From contig DDEQ01000008.1 in NCBI GenBank assembly GCA_002336105.1, forward strand, positions 1 to 57,224: a DNA stretch of 57,224 nt, given 5' to 3'. The translations under genes and the position numbers were made by a program. This stretch comes from Chthonomonas sp. UBA1950 (GTDB lineage Bacteria > Armatimonadota > Fimbriimonadia > Fimbriimonadales > Fimbriimonadaceae). This document shows positions 41,078 to 48,915 of this stretch, piece by piece. The notes below the pieces were generated by a model, which did not search any database, was not told the DNA's origin, and saw only the letters and a list, made by a program, of their open reading frames with translations. Position 1 is the stretch's first letter, and every line of letters starts with the position of its first letter.

Positions 41078-42027
41078 CCCTTAAACAGCGACTTCAAGAT
41101 GAACATCGTGTTTGCCGGTCGTTCAGCCAGTCGTCTAGAGAAATAGGGATACCATTGATCACCAAAGGGCACATAGATTCGAACGTTGTAACCTTTGGCA
41201 ACAAGGCTTTCTTGAAGATCGCGACGAATACCGTAGAGCATCTGAAACTCAAAGGTCTTTTTGTCGATCTTCTTCTCATCAACAAACTTCACCAGTTCGT
41301 TAATGATTGCTTCGTCATGAGTGGCAATTGCTGGATAGTGCCCAGCCTCTAGCAGAGCTTTCGCTTGACGGACATAGGCTTCGTCAACCTTTTCCTTCTC
41401 CGGATAGGCGACAGACGCCGGCTCTAGGTAAGCCCCTTTCACAAGCCGTACTCTCGACTTCAAGCTGATCATCTTTGCAACATCGTCATCGGTTCGGAAT
41501 AAGTAGCTCTGCAATACTGTTCCCGTGTTTGAGTATTGCGTAACGATTTTGCTCATCAGGGCAACGGTTCGTTCGGCGTAGTCAGAGGCTTCCATGTCTA
41601 CTCGAACAAAATTGTTCAGGCTCTTTGCGTAATCCAGAACTTCACAGAGGTTCTTTTCGGCCACGTCGATTCCGAGGTCGAGGCCACATTGGGTGAGCTT
41701 GATCGAAATATTCAGAGGTTCGGGAGAGAATGCTTCAGCCGTCGATGCGTTTTTGGCTTCGGGGAGTTGGCTAATGCGTTGAAGCATATTCAGGTAAGTC
41801 GCTTTAGCCTGGTTAGCAGCCTCAGGTGATTCAGTGTTCTCACCAAGGATGTCCAAGGTGACCATCAACCCCTTCTGGAGTAGGACGACGCAGGCATCCA
41901 ACGATTCATCAAGCGTATCACCCGCAATAAACCTGCGAACTAAGGGCTTGAAGAGTTTCGAGTTGCGGACCGTCTTTTCGACGGGAGCCAATGACGCTGT
42001 TTTAAGGATGAAAGCGCGGCTAAACAT
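41074..42027 (-). CDS. proline dehydrogenase
   Basis: A 317-residue monofunctional PRODH of the PutB type, which oxidises L-proline to pyrroline-5-carboxylate with FAD and feeds electrons to the respiratory chain. The TIM-barrel signatures are present: ISIKLTQCGLDLG, FVRVDMEASDYAERT, GTVLQSYLFRTDDDV, VRLVKGAYLEPASVAYPEK, PAIATHDEAI, FEFQMLYGIR, VRIYVPFGDQWYPYFSRRLA. The partner P5C dehydrogenase is not adjacent; the two-domain aldehyde dehydrogenase at 53517 is of another class. Confidence 0.93.
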   Translation of the reverse strand: MFSRAFILKTASLAPVEKTVRNSKLFKPLVRRFIAGDTLDESLDACVVLLQKGLMVTLDILGENTESPEAANQAKATYLNMLQRISQLPEAKNASTAEAFSPEPLNISIKLTQCGLDLGIDVAEKNLCEVLDYAKSLNNFVRVDMEASDYAERTVALMSKIVTQYSNTGTVLQSYLFRTDDDVAKMISLKSRVRLVKGAYLEPASVAYPEKEKVDEAYVRQAKALLEAGHYPAIATHDEAIINELVKFVDEKKIDKKTFEFQMLYGIRRDLQESLVAKGYNVRIYVPFGDQWYPYFSRRLAERPANTMFILKSLFKG

Positions 42028-42100
42028 TGATGGGTTAAGCCAAGTTTACCGTTGCCTGCTTCTGAGCCATGTCGGCATTTTTAGGGGCATTCGCCAAAGG

Positions 42101-42106
42101 TATCCT
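42101..42106 (+). promoter_or_regulatory. -10 element (TATCCT) directly before the glycosyltransferase gene
   Basis: TATCCT is followed by 7 nt and the ATG at 42114, with no ribosome-binding site between. Leaderless transcription is likely. Confidence 0.45.
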
Positions 42107-42113
42107 TGCATGA

Positions 42114-43019
42114 ATGGGTTCTAAGGTGACGGTTTGTTTAGCCGTCCATAACGGTTCTGCGACACTTGCGCGGGCCATAGACAGTGTTTTAGCGCAGACC
42201 TTTCGTGATTTTGAGCTTCTCGTGCTTGATGATGGCAGCAAGGATGACTCTGCCGAGATTGCACGAGCCAAGGGAGCCAACGTTCTGACTGTTCCGAACG
42301 CTGGGCTTGGTGCGGGCCGTAAACGCATGGTTGAAGAAGCCACTGGCGAGTACATCGCGTTTATTGATCATGATGACCTTTGGTTGCCAGAAAAGCTTGA
42401 ACTTCAGATGGCTCAACTGTCTGAGACAAAGGCGGTGATGTCTCACGCCGACTGTTGGTATATCTATGAAAATGGCTCAAAAGTTGAACGGAACCTGGAC
42501 ATTTCTTCTGATGCTCGAAGTTGGGACCACATTCTTCCAGATAATCGGGTGATCGCAAGTTCTGCGGTGTTTCACCGTCAGGCGATGTTGGATGCTGGGA
42601 ACTTCGTTGCAGATACTGTTCGATGTTCTGATTGGTATGGTTGGCTCATCCTAGCGAAGAACAACCGGTTCGTTCATTTGCCACAAAAGCTGGTCAAATA
42701 CGATGTCTTGAGTACAAGTTTGGCGAACGCAGGCTATCGTTTTCATTCCGCTCAGCACTACTTGCTTTCCGAACGCATCATCCCAATCCAAGATGAACTC
42801 TTTGAAGGATTGCCTGATTCGGCCAAGCGTCAATATTCAGTAATGTTGACTAGGTTTGATGGGATTGCTCTAAGCAGCATGGCAAAGCATTGCGAGAAGA
42901 TAGGTAACCGAGCCGAAGCGCGTCAGCTACATCGACAAGCTATTCGAAAAGCGCCCGGGGTGGCAAGAGTATGGACTCGAGCTCTGTCGAGCTATTTGCC
43001 TGGCAAGTCCAAAGTTTAG
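42114..43019 (+). CDS. family 2 glycosyltransferase
   Basis: A 301-residue GT-A fold enzyme. The N-terminus has VTVCLAVHNGSATLARAIDS, LLVLDDGSKDDSAEI (nucleotide-binding Asp pair), GLGAGRKRMVEEATGEYIAF and the metal-binding DHDDLW, followed by MSHADCWYIYENG. It moves a sugar from a nucleotide donor to an acceptor, probably in cell-surface glycan synthesis. There is no membrane segment. It stands between PRODH and the GH20-like gene and is divergent from PRODH. Confidence 0.92.
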   Translation: MGSKVTVCLAVHNGSATLARAIDSVLAQTFRDFELLVLDDGSKDDSAEIARAKGANVLTVPNAGLGAGRKRMVEEATGEYIAFIDHDDLWLPEKLELQMAQLSETKAVMSHADCWYIYENGSKVERNLDISSDARSWDHILPDNRVIASSAVFHRQAMLDAGNFVADTVRCSDWYGWLILAKNNRFVHLPQKLVKYDVLSTSLANAGYRFHSAQHYLLSERIIPIQDELFEGLPDSAKRQYSVMLTRFDGIALSSMAKHCEKIGNRAEARQLHRQAIRKAPGVARVWTRALSSYLPGKSKV

Positions 43020-43047
43020 TCGACTCCAAAGTTGGGAATAATCAGTT

Positions 43048-45591
43048 ATGCTTCTTAGCCTTTGCGTTCTAGCTGTTCAGACTTCACCGATCAGATTCGA
43101 AGTGAAATCTGGCGAGGGATTGCAAGTATGGCTAAATGATGTACCCATCGTTCGTGGGAGCTGGTTCCAGTATTACGAACCGGACTGGAGTAAGGGCTAT
43201 TACTCATCGTCAACCCAGACGCAGAAAGTTGTGAAGCAACCGGATGGCTCTTTCCTCGTAACCTTCGAGTCAAAGGACAAGCAAGCCCATGGCACGCAAG
43301 TCTATAAGCTAGTGGGTGATACCCTATCAGTTGATTCAACGTTTGAATGGGATGGCGCTTCTCCGGTGAAGGTTGAAGCCTCGGCAGGCATGATCTGGGC
43401 TCCGGCATTTGCGTCAGGCGACCTGTATGTGAACGGCAATCCCGTTCGTTCTTTGCGTTCCGTTGACTATCGAGATTCCAGCCTGGAAAAGAGAAAATAC
43501 GGCGAAGACTCGACGAACTTCCTGCTTCGATCTCCGGTCGGCGAGATAATTCTATCAAGCGACGAGTACATGACCTTGTTCGACTCGAGGAATGGTTACG
43601 GACAAGATTGGGCCGAAGGCAAGCAACTCTTTTGGGCCGGATGTCTTGGACTCTCCGTCGCTAAAGGTAGCCCAGCCAAACAGCATGTTGACTGGAAACT
43701 CGCGCCGAGTCAAGTTAATAACAAGCTCAGCGCTATCCCCAAATGGATACCAACTTCGGTGAGTAAAGCGATTACTGCCGATGAGCGGCTGCCTCTGCTG
43801 CTTCCTAAGCCTCAAAAGAACCTGCTTAACTTTGCCAAACCAACTCAACTCCATTGGAACTTTAGGTTCCCTGCTGGAAGACCTCGGCAGTTTGAAGACT
43901 TCAAATCGGCAGTCGAACGACGATTTTCAATTCCTGTAGGTGCTAAACCCGCCGGGGCAGTTGCTTTTGATGGAGGTGTTAGCAAACTCGGTTTGACGCC
44001 TGGTGGTTATCGCATTACGATCGGCGAAGGGGAAATATCTGTCTATGGCGAAGAGGAAGAGGGCGTTCGAAATGGTTTGCAACGCCTGGCCCAGTTAGTT
44101 TTTGCCAAGGATGGAAAGCTCTGGCTTCCGACGGGCTCAATTATCGATCAGCCCAAGATCGCTTGGCGTGGAGTTCACCTTTTCGTCGGGCAGAAGGCGT
44201 TACCATTTCAAAAGAGATTATGGGAGCGCGTGTTGCTTCCGCTTGGGTTTAACAAAGTTGTTTTACAATGCGAGCAAACGAATTGGAACTGTTTGCCTGG
44301 GATCGGTACCAGTATTACGATGGACCGGCAAGACCTGGCCAAACTATTTGATATGTATAGGAGTATGGGTGTAGAACCTATACCTCTTATACAGAGTTTC
44401 GGCCATGCCGAATGGCTCTTTGCGAACGGGAAGAACCTCGACGTGGCTTATAACCCTTCGGAATTGTATGCCATGGATCCCCGAAAACCTCGCACACAGG
44501 AAGTGTTGAATTCGCTCTGGGACGAGGCGATAACCTTGCTAAAACCTCAGACGATTCACTTCGGACTCGATGAAGTCGACATGCGCGGATTCGACAAGGA
44601 CCCGAAGCTCGTAACTGCTCTTTGGAAGCAACTTTTGCCGTTCCTTGCTGGGATAGCAAAACGGCACGAGGTTCAAATGATGCTTTGGGGCGATAAGGCA
44701 CTTGGGCCGGGAGAAGCCATCGACGCTGCATTAGGAGACACCAAAGAGGATGCTGCCGAACGCCGAAGTGTGATTCCAAAGGGTTCTTTCATCGGCGACT
44801 GGCACTACACCCCGGAGTTAGAACCGAGAAAGTTTGAGAAGTCATTGCAAATATGGCGAGATGCCGGGATGAAGCCTATCGCCAGCACATGGTCAAGACC
44901 CGAAAACATTAGGGGATTTGGGCAAGCGGCATTCATCGAATCGGCTGGGTTGTTGCAGACGACCTGGGCAGGCTACGAAAGCAGCGAAGCTAACATGATT
45001 AAGAATTTGAGTCAGTTCACGGCGATGGTGCTTGCCGCTGACTACTCGTGGAGTGCGCGAACCGAACTTCCGAGTTCGCTGGAGTACGATCCCGCTGAGG
45101 TCTTCCGGCGCATGTATTTTTCCTCACCATCTCAACTCACACCAAAGTCTGGAGTTGGATTTGCGACTCAAGGCGCTGTCGAAACTCAATTCGGGCCTCT
45201 TAACGGCTGGATAGGGCAGCCCATTTCACTAACAAGCAAAATACTGCCATCGGATGGCACTGTCGGGGACCAGGCAGATTTGCTGATCTCGGGCAAGGCA
45301 AGCTCGTTAGTTATTGTTGCTGACACGGCAGTGTCAGGAGACGATGGCGAGCAAGCGGCGAAACTTGTCGTTCAACTCGTCGATGGAAAAGAAGTAACGG
45401 TTCCGCTTATCTATGGTTTGCAGGTTCGAAGTCCGCAGGATTCCGGGATTTGTCTTTATGCTGAAAGGGATTCGGGAACTTGCGCCTACCGCTATGACTT
45501 TGGCGGAATGGTGGACATCAAATCAGCAAAGATTGTTGCCTCAAGCCCCGTGACGGGACTCCGACTATACGGCATCACGCTAGTCAAATAA
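43048..45591 (+). CDS. secreted GH20-like glycoside hydrolase (beta-hexosaminidase superfamily)
   Basis: An 847-residue protein with a short signal-like N-terminus (MLLSLCVLAVQTSP). Residues 1-240 form an unrecognised beta-rich domain. Around 310-355 is the zincin-like GH20b domain (GGYRITIGEGEISVYGEEEE, GVRNGLQRLAQL). The catalytic barrel starts at IAWRGVHLFVG and has the GH20 Asp-Glu pair in TIHFGLDEVDMRG near residues 507-508, then MLWGDKAL and IASTWSRPEN. A C-terminal beta domain follows. It should cleave terminal N-acetylhexosamine-type residues by substrate-assisted catalysis; the exact substrate is unknown. Confidence 0.78.
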   Translation: MLLSLCVLAVQTSPIRFEVKSGEGLQVWLNDVPIVRGSWFQYYEPDWSKGYYSSSTQTQKVVKQPDGSFLVTFESKDKQAHGTQVYKLVGDTLSVDSTFEWDGASPVKVEASAGMIWAPAFASGDLYVNGNPVRSLRSVDYRDSSLEKRKYGEDSTNFLLRSPVGEIILSSDEYMTLFDSRNGYGQDWAEGKQLFWAGCLGLSVAKGSPAKQHVDWKLAPSQVNNKLSAIPKWIPTSVSKAITADERLPLLLPKPQKNLLNFAKPTQLHWNFRFPAGRPRQFEDFKSAVERRFSIPVGAKPAGAVAFDGGVSKLGLTPGGYRITIGEGEISVYGEEEEGVRNGLQRLAQLVFAKDGKLWLPTGSIIDQPKIAWRGVHLFVGQKALPFQKRLWERVLLPLGFNKVVLQCEQTNWNCLPGIGTSITMDRQDLAKLFDMYRSMGVEPIPLIQSFGHAEWLFANGKNLDVAYNPSELYAMDPRKPRTQEVLNSLWDEAITLLKPQTIHFGLDEVDMRGFDKDPKLVTALWKQLLPFLAGIAKRHEVQMMLWGDKALGPGEAIDAALGDTKEDAAERRSVIPKGSFIGDWHYTPELEPRKFEKSLQIWRDAGMKPIASTWSRPENIRGFGQAAFIESAGLLQTTWAGYESSEANMIKNLSQFTAMVLAADYSWSARTELPSSLEYDPAEVFRRMYFSSPSQLTPKSGVGFATQGAVETQFGPLNGWIGQPISLTSKILPSDGTVGDQADLLISGKASSLVIVADTAVSGDDGEQAAKLVVQLVDGKEVTVPLIYGLQVRSPQDSGICLYAERDSGTCAYRYDFGGMVDIKSAKIVASSPVTGLRLYGITLVK

Positions 45592-45594
45592 GGA

Positions 45595-45619
45595 GTAGGT
45601 TGCCCGAACGGCAACCTAC
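45595..45619. terminator. hairpin between convergent genes
   Basis: A 10-bp perfect stem GTAGGTTGCC / GGCAACCTAC with a 5-nt loop, immediately after the GH20-like stop and 11 bp from the end of the convergent M42 gene. There is no clear U-tract. Confidence 0.6.
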
Positions 45620-45629
45620 TAACCAGACA

Positions 45630-46712
45630 TTAATAGGCGCCGAGGCGCGGGCGAAAGTCAGTGTCTGGACGGACCTGTCGGCAATATGCCGCCATCAGCC
45701 GTGCACAGTTTTCAACGTCTGTCAGGCTTAGCAGTTCACAAGGCGTGTGCATGTATCGGAGGGGAACACCCACAACGCCGACTGCCATGCCAGCCCTGTT
45801 GAGTTGCATCGCATTGCCATCAGTGCCGGTTCCACCTGGTTCGACATCGACTTGGTACGGGATACCTTCTGCTTTGGCCCCTTCGGTAATGAGCTTAAAC
45901 ACAACCGGATTTGCATTAGCACCGCGAATGACGCTTGGCCCCTTTCCTGTGTCCAACTGGCCGTGCCTGGTTCGGCTCACCGTTGGATAGTCGGTAGCAT
46001 GGTTCACGTCAACGGCCAAACCACTTTGCGGATTAATTCCGAAGCTTGCCGTTCGCGCTCCTCTTAATCCGATTTCCTCCTGAACGGTTGCCACGGCGTA
46101 CACGCCAACATTCGGGTCCAAACCGCCTTCCTCTTTCAATAACCGGATCGTTTCGGCAACCGTAAACGAACCCATCTTGTTATCGAAGCCTCGTGCGGTG
46201 GCTCTGTCGCCAAGCAATTTCTGGAACTCGTATTGAAATGTCACAACATCCCCCAACGAGACTCCAGCTTCTTCAACTTCCTTTCGAGAAGAAGCTCCGA
46301 CGTCGATCCAAAGATCCTTGATCTCAGGCTTTTTCTTTCTTTCTTCCTCTTCTAGTAGGTGAATCGCCTTTCTGCCAATGATGCCAGGGACTCGCTCTTT
46401 ACCGTGGATCCACACTCGCTGCCCGATGGGGATAACGCTGTCGTGACCTCCGATTCCCTTGAAATACAAAAGACCATCGTCGCTAATGTAATGGATGATA
46501 AATCCGATCTCGTCCATGTGCCCGGCAAGCATAATCTTCATCTCGGCATCCGGGTTGAGAATAGCTGCGACATTGCCGTGAAAGTCGGTTGTCACTTTGT
46601 CAGCATATGGAGAGGTGTATTCGCGGTAGACCTGAGCCGCCATTTCCTCATACCCCGAAGGCGAAGGAGTGTTGGCAATCGCTTTCAGGAATTCTAGGGA
46701 TTCTGCACGCAT
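45630..46712 (-). CDS. M42-family aminopeptidase
   Basis: A 360-residue di-zinc peptidase (glutamyl aminopeptidase / PepA-like / former CelM group). Metal ligands and catalytic residues lie in MLAGHMDEIGFIIH, ATARGFDNKMGSF, VATVQEEIGLRGAR (Glu-Glu), GLAVDVNHATD and YMHTPCELLSL. These enzymes form dodecameric tetrahedral cytosolic particles that trim peptides. Length is normal. TATTCT lies 9 nt before the ATG. Confidence 0.94.
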   Translation of the reverse strand: MRAESLEFLKAIANTPSPSGYEEMAAQVYREYTSPYADKVTTDFHGNVAAILNPDAEMKIMLAGHMDEIGFIIHYISDDGLLYFKGIGGHDSVIPIGQRVWIHGKERVPGIIGRKAIHLLEEEERKKKPEIKDLWIDVGASSRKEVEEAGVSLGDVVTFQYEFQKLLGDRATARGFDNKMGSFTVAETIRLLKEEGGLDPNVGVYAVATVQEEIGLRGARTASFGINPQSGLAVDVNHATDYPTVSRTRHGQLDTGKGPSVIRGANANPVVFKLITEGAKAEGIPYQVDVEPGGTGTDGNAMQLNRAGMAVGVVGVPLRYMHTPCELLSLTDVENCARLMAAYCRQVRPDTDFRPRLGAY

Positions 46713-46721
46713 GTTAAGGTG

Positions 46722-46727
46722 AGAATA
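46722..46727 (-). promoter_or_regulatory. -10 element (TATTCT) of the M42 gene
   Basis: Minus-strand TATTCT, 9 nt, then the ATG at 46712; predicted leader at most 2-3 nt. Confidence 0.4.
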
Positions 46728-46757
46728 CCGATTTCAAATCTGAAAGGTAAGGTCAAC

Positions 46758-46780
46758 AAACTGTCCAGACAGCACAGTTT
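46758..46780. promoter_or_regulatory. nested inverted repeats between M42 and the subtilisin gene
   Basis: AAACTGT-N9-ACAGTTT, with a second perfect repeat CTGTC-CA-GACAG nested at 46761-46772. It lies about 30 bp upstream of the M42 -10, a plausible operator position for that gene. Confidence 0.35.
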
Positions 46781-46872
46781 TCCAAGAAGCATTTATGAGA
46801 TAAGTAAAATAACGCGGTACCTAGCCTAAATGGACCAGTTCACTACCTGGAATTATTACCAGGATGGAAATC

Positions 46873-46906
46873 AACCTTCGAAATAGGTTGAAGGTTGCTC
46901 TATAAT
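46873..46906 (+). promoter_or_regulatory. promoter of the subtilisin-like gene with inverted repeat
   Basis: A consensus -10 TATAAT at 46901-46906. The perfect inverted repeat AACCTTC-N10-GAAGGTT (46873-46896) covers the expected -35 position, where only TTCGAA is found, which suggests an activator or repressor site. The leader of about 35 nt ends with a weakly placed GGAG. Confidence 0.5.
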
Positions 46907-46947
46907 GGGATAGTTGGTTTTTATCGATTTGGAGCCCGAGTTTTCAT

Positions 46948-48150
46948 ATGATTTTTAAAACTAGAATACGTGCGATTGGTCTCGCTGTCGCGTTTGGTAC
47001 CCTTGTTTCGGTTGGGAAGGCGTCTTCAACTGATCTCGTTGGCGTTGACTTTGGCGAGGACAACATCGTTAGCTACGGTGGCTCGGACTCAACATTTTTC
47101 AGTGGCGTCGATCTCAATAGCTTTGTAGGTGCTAACACGCTTTACGGTTTGGGTTACACCGGTTCTCGAGCTGTTGCAGCTAATATCGAAGGTGGGTTTG
47201 CTTGGGGGAGCCACGAAGCGCTTGATGGCAGGCTATCTCAGACCTATGCCGGAGGCGGGGCATTATCGCTTTCGTCCTCCTCGATCATGCAACATGCGAC
47301 TCAAACGACCACCGTTATTGGTGGTGTTGGAACTTCCGATGTGAGTCGTGGAATAGCCAATGGGGCCGGATTATGGTCATTCAATATTGCTACAGCCCTG
47401 GCAACAAACGGTTCGTTTTCCACTTCTTACAACTCGCTATACCAGGGTTACAAGACGGCAATGCAGACAGGGATCGGTGGTAGGACTGCTGACGTAATCA
47501 ACAGTAGTTGGGGATTCACTTCAACTAACACAACGACCATGAGAACGTATGCCTCTGGTGCAACCTACGAAGCAGTCATGGTCGATGCGTTGGTTAACAC
47601 GACAAACCGTTTAGCCGTTTTCTCTGCTGGAAACAATGGGAACCGGTCAGGAACGCTCGCTCAGGTAGGAGGGATCAGCGCCGGATTTAATACTCTTAGC
47701 GTTGGAGCAACCGGTATCAATTCGGGTGAAGCTTCTTCTTCATACAACGCACGGGCATATTTCAGTGCGAACGGACTCAACCCTTATTACAATCCAGTCA
47801 CAGGAGCCTTTGTGAATAATGCAAGGGTTAGAGTTGATATCGTCGCTCCGGGCCAAGGGTTTGTTCTTCCGTATCTTCCTGCAGGGTTGACAGACCCAAC
47901 ATATTGGACTGCTCCGATGGACGGAACGAGCTTCTCCGCCCCAATGGTGGCGGGCGCAGGTGCGCTATTGGCGGATGTCGCATATGACAAGTATGCGGCC
48001 AACTCAAATTCGAGAGATAACCGAGTTTTGACAGCAGTTTTGCTCAACTCTGCTGACAAATTCTCGGATTGGACCAATGCCGCTTATACCACCAGTGCTG
48101 GTGTTTACACAACAAACCAAGCTCTCGATGCCAGGTATGGCGCCGGCTAA
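46948..48150 (+). CDS. secreted subtilisin-like (S8) peptidase, ended by an in-frame TAA
   Basis: A 400-residue product with a signal peptide (IRAIGLAVAFGTLVSVGKAS). S8 features: VAANIEGGFAWGSHEAL at the usual Asp motif (Glu in place of Asp), IMQHATQTTTVIGGVG (catalytic His), VINSSWGF and AVFSAGNNG (oxyanion Asn), and MDGTSFSAPMVAGAGALL (catalytic Ser near 331). It ends at DARYGAG-TAA, where relatives usually read on with a Gln or Glu then LNV. The same frame continues open from 48151 to a PEP-CTERM tail, so this is most likely the broken first part of a 581-residue protein. Confidence 0.75.
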   Translation: MIFKTRIRAIGLAVAFGTLVSVGKASSTDLVGVDFGEDNIVSYGGSDSTFFSGVDLNSFVGANTLYGLGYTGSRAVAANIEGGFAWGSHEALDGRLSQTYAGGGALSLSSSSIMQHATQTTTVIGGVGTSDVSRGIANGAGLWSFNIATALATNGSFSTSYNSLYQGYKTAMQTGIGGRTADVINSSWGFTSTNTTTMRTYASGATYEAVMVDALVNTTNRLAVFSAGNNGNRSGTLAQVGGISAGFNTLSVGATGINSGEASSSYNARAYFSANGLNPYYNPVTGAFVNNARVRVDIVAPGQGFVLPYLPAGLTDPTYWTAPMDGTSFSAPMVAGAGALLADVAYDKYAANSNSRDNRVLTAVLLNSADKFSDWTNAAYTTSAGVYTTNQALDARYGAG

Positions 48151-48693
48151 TTGAATGTCGAAAAGGCGTACAACCAGTTTGCTTCTGGAACTGCTGACGT
48201 TGCTGGTAATGGTGGTGGATCTGTTAAGAACTTGGGTTGGGATTACGGTCAAGTGAATCTTGGAAGCTATACCGACTACTCGATATCAGATGCTTTGCTT
48301 GGCGGCTCACTCTTTACTTCTACTCTTCGCTGGAATCAAGGATCTGTAGTAGCTGAAACTGCCACAGGCGATTTCAGCTCGGCTGCGTACTCCTATTTCG
48401 CGAATCTTGACCTTAGCCTTTATCGGGTAACTGACGCCGGTTTATCTCTCGTTGCAACCTCAGCAACGACGTACATGAACACAGAGCACATTTCGTTCAA
48501 CCTGACCGCAACAGGGAACTACCTCTTGAGAGTCGTCTATACTGGCAACAACTATGACTTCACAGGAAGTCATCTTCTCGAGGGTTATGGCCTAGCATGG
48601 AGCGGCACGGCTGCACCGGTACCAGAACCGGCATCTATGCTCGTCCTTGCAGCAGGCGCATGCGCACTCCTGCGCCGAAGACGAAACCGCTGA
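48151..48693 (+). pseudogene. C-terminal part of the S8 protein, with PEP-CTERM sorting signal
   Basis: The frame continues directly behind the TAA of the peptidase (codons TAA then TTG AAT GTC). It gives LNVEKAYNQFASG, a beta-rich domain (GNYLLRVVYTGNNYDFTGSH), and a complete PEP-CTERM tail: VPEPASMLVLAAGACALL followed by RRRRNR. The first codon could act as a TTG start, but there is no ribosome-binding site and no signal peptide, so a separate exported protein is unlikely. PEP-CTERM tails are processed by exosortase in the envelope. Confidence 0.7.
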
Positions 48694-48706
48694 GGCAGTA
48701 GCATGT

Positions 48707-48737
48707 AGCTGGGGGAGTATCTCGAACTCCCCCAGCT
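48707..48737. terminator. strong hairpin after the PEP-CTERM gene
   Basis: A 12-bp perfect stem AGCTGGGGGAGT / ACTCCCCCAGCT with a 7-nt loop, 14 bp after the stop. It is followed by AATATAAG and not by a T-run, so its efficiency is uncertain. Confidence 0.6.
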
Positions 48738-48915
48738 AATATAAGTAATCGATTCAGTGCGTTTCTTGCGCACTGGATATGGCCTAATCAGAGAGCTATA
48801 TTCTCAGTTCGGGATGAAAGCACATGTCAGGCAGAATGAGTTTCTTTCGAGCGTGAATCTCCGAACGGGTTCTTTCCACGGTACTGCATAGCTCCTTGCT
48901 TTGATGGTGGCGGTT

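Noticed and set aside
46761..46777. LexA-type SOS box
   Set aside because: CTGT and ACAG are separated by 9 bases, not the 8 of the gammaproteobacterial box, and LexA sites in this phylum are unknown to me.
48148..48150. Reassignment of TAA to a sense codon
   Set aside because: TAA, TAG and TGA all serve as normal terminal stops in many intact genes of the window, so global reassignment is excluded.
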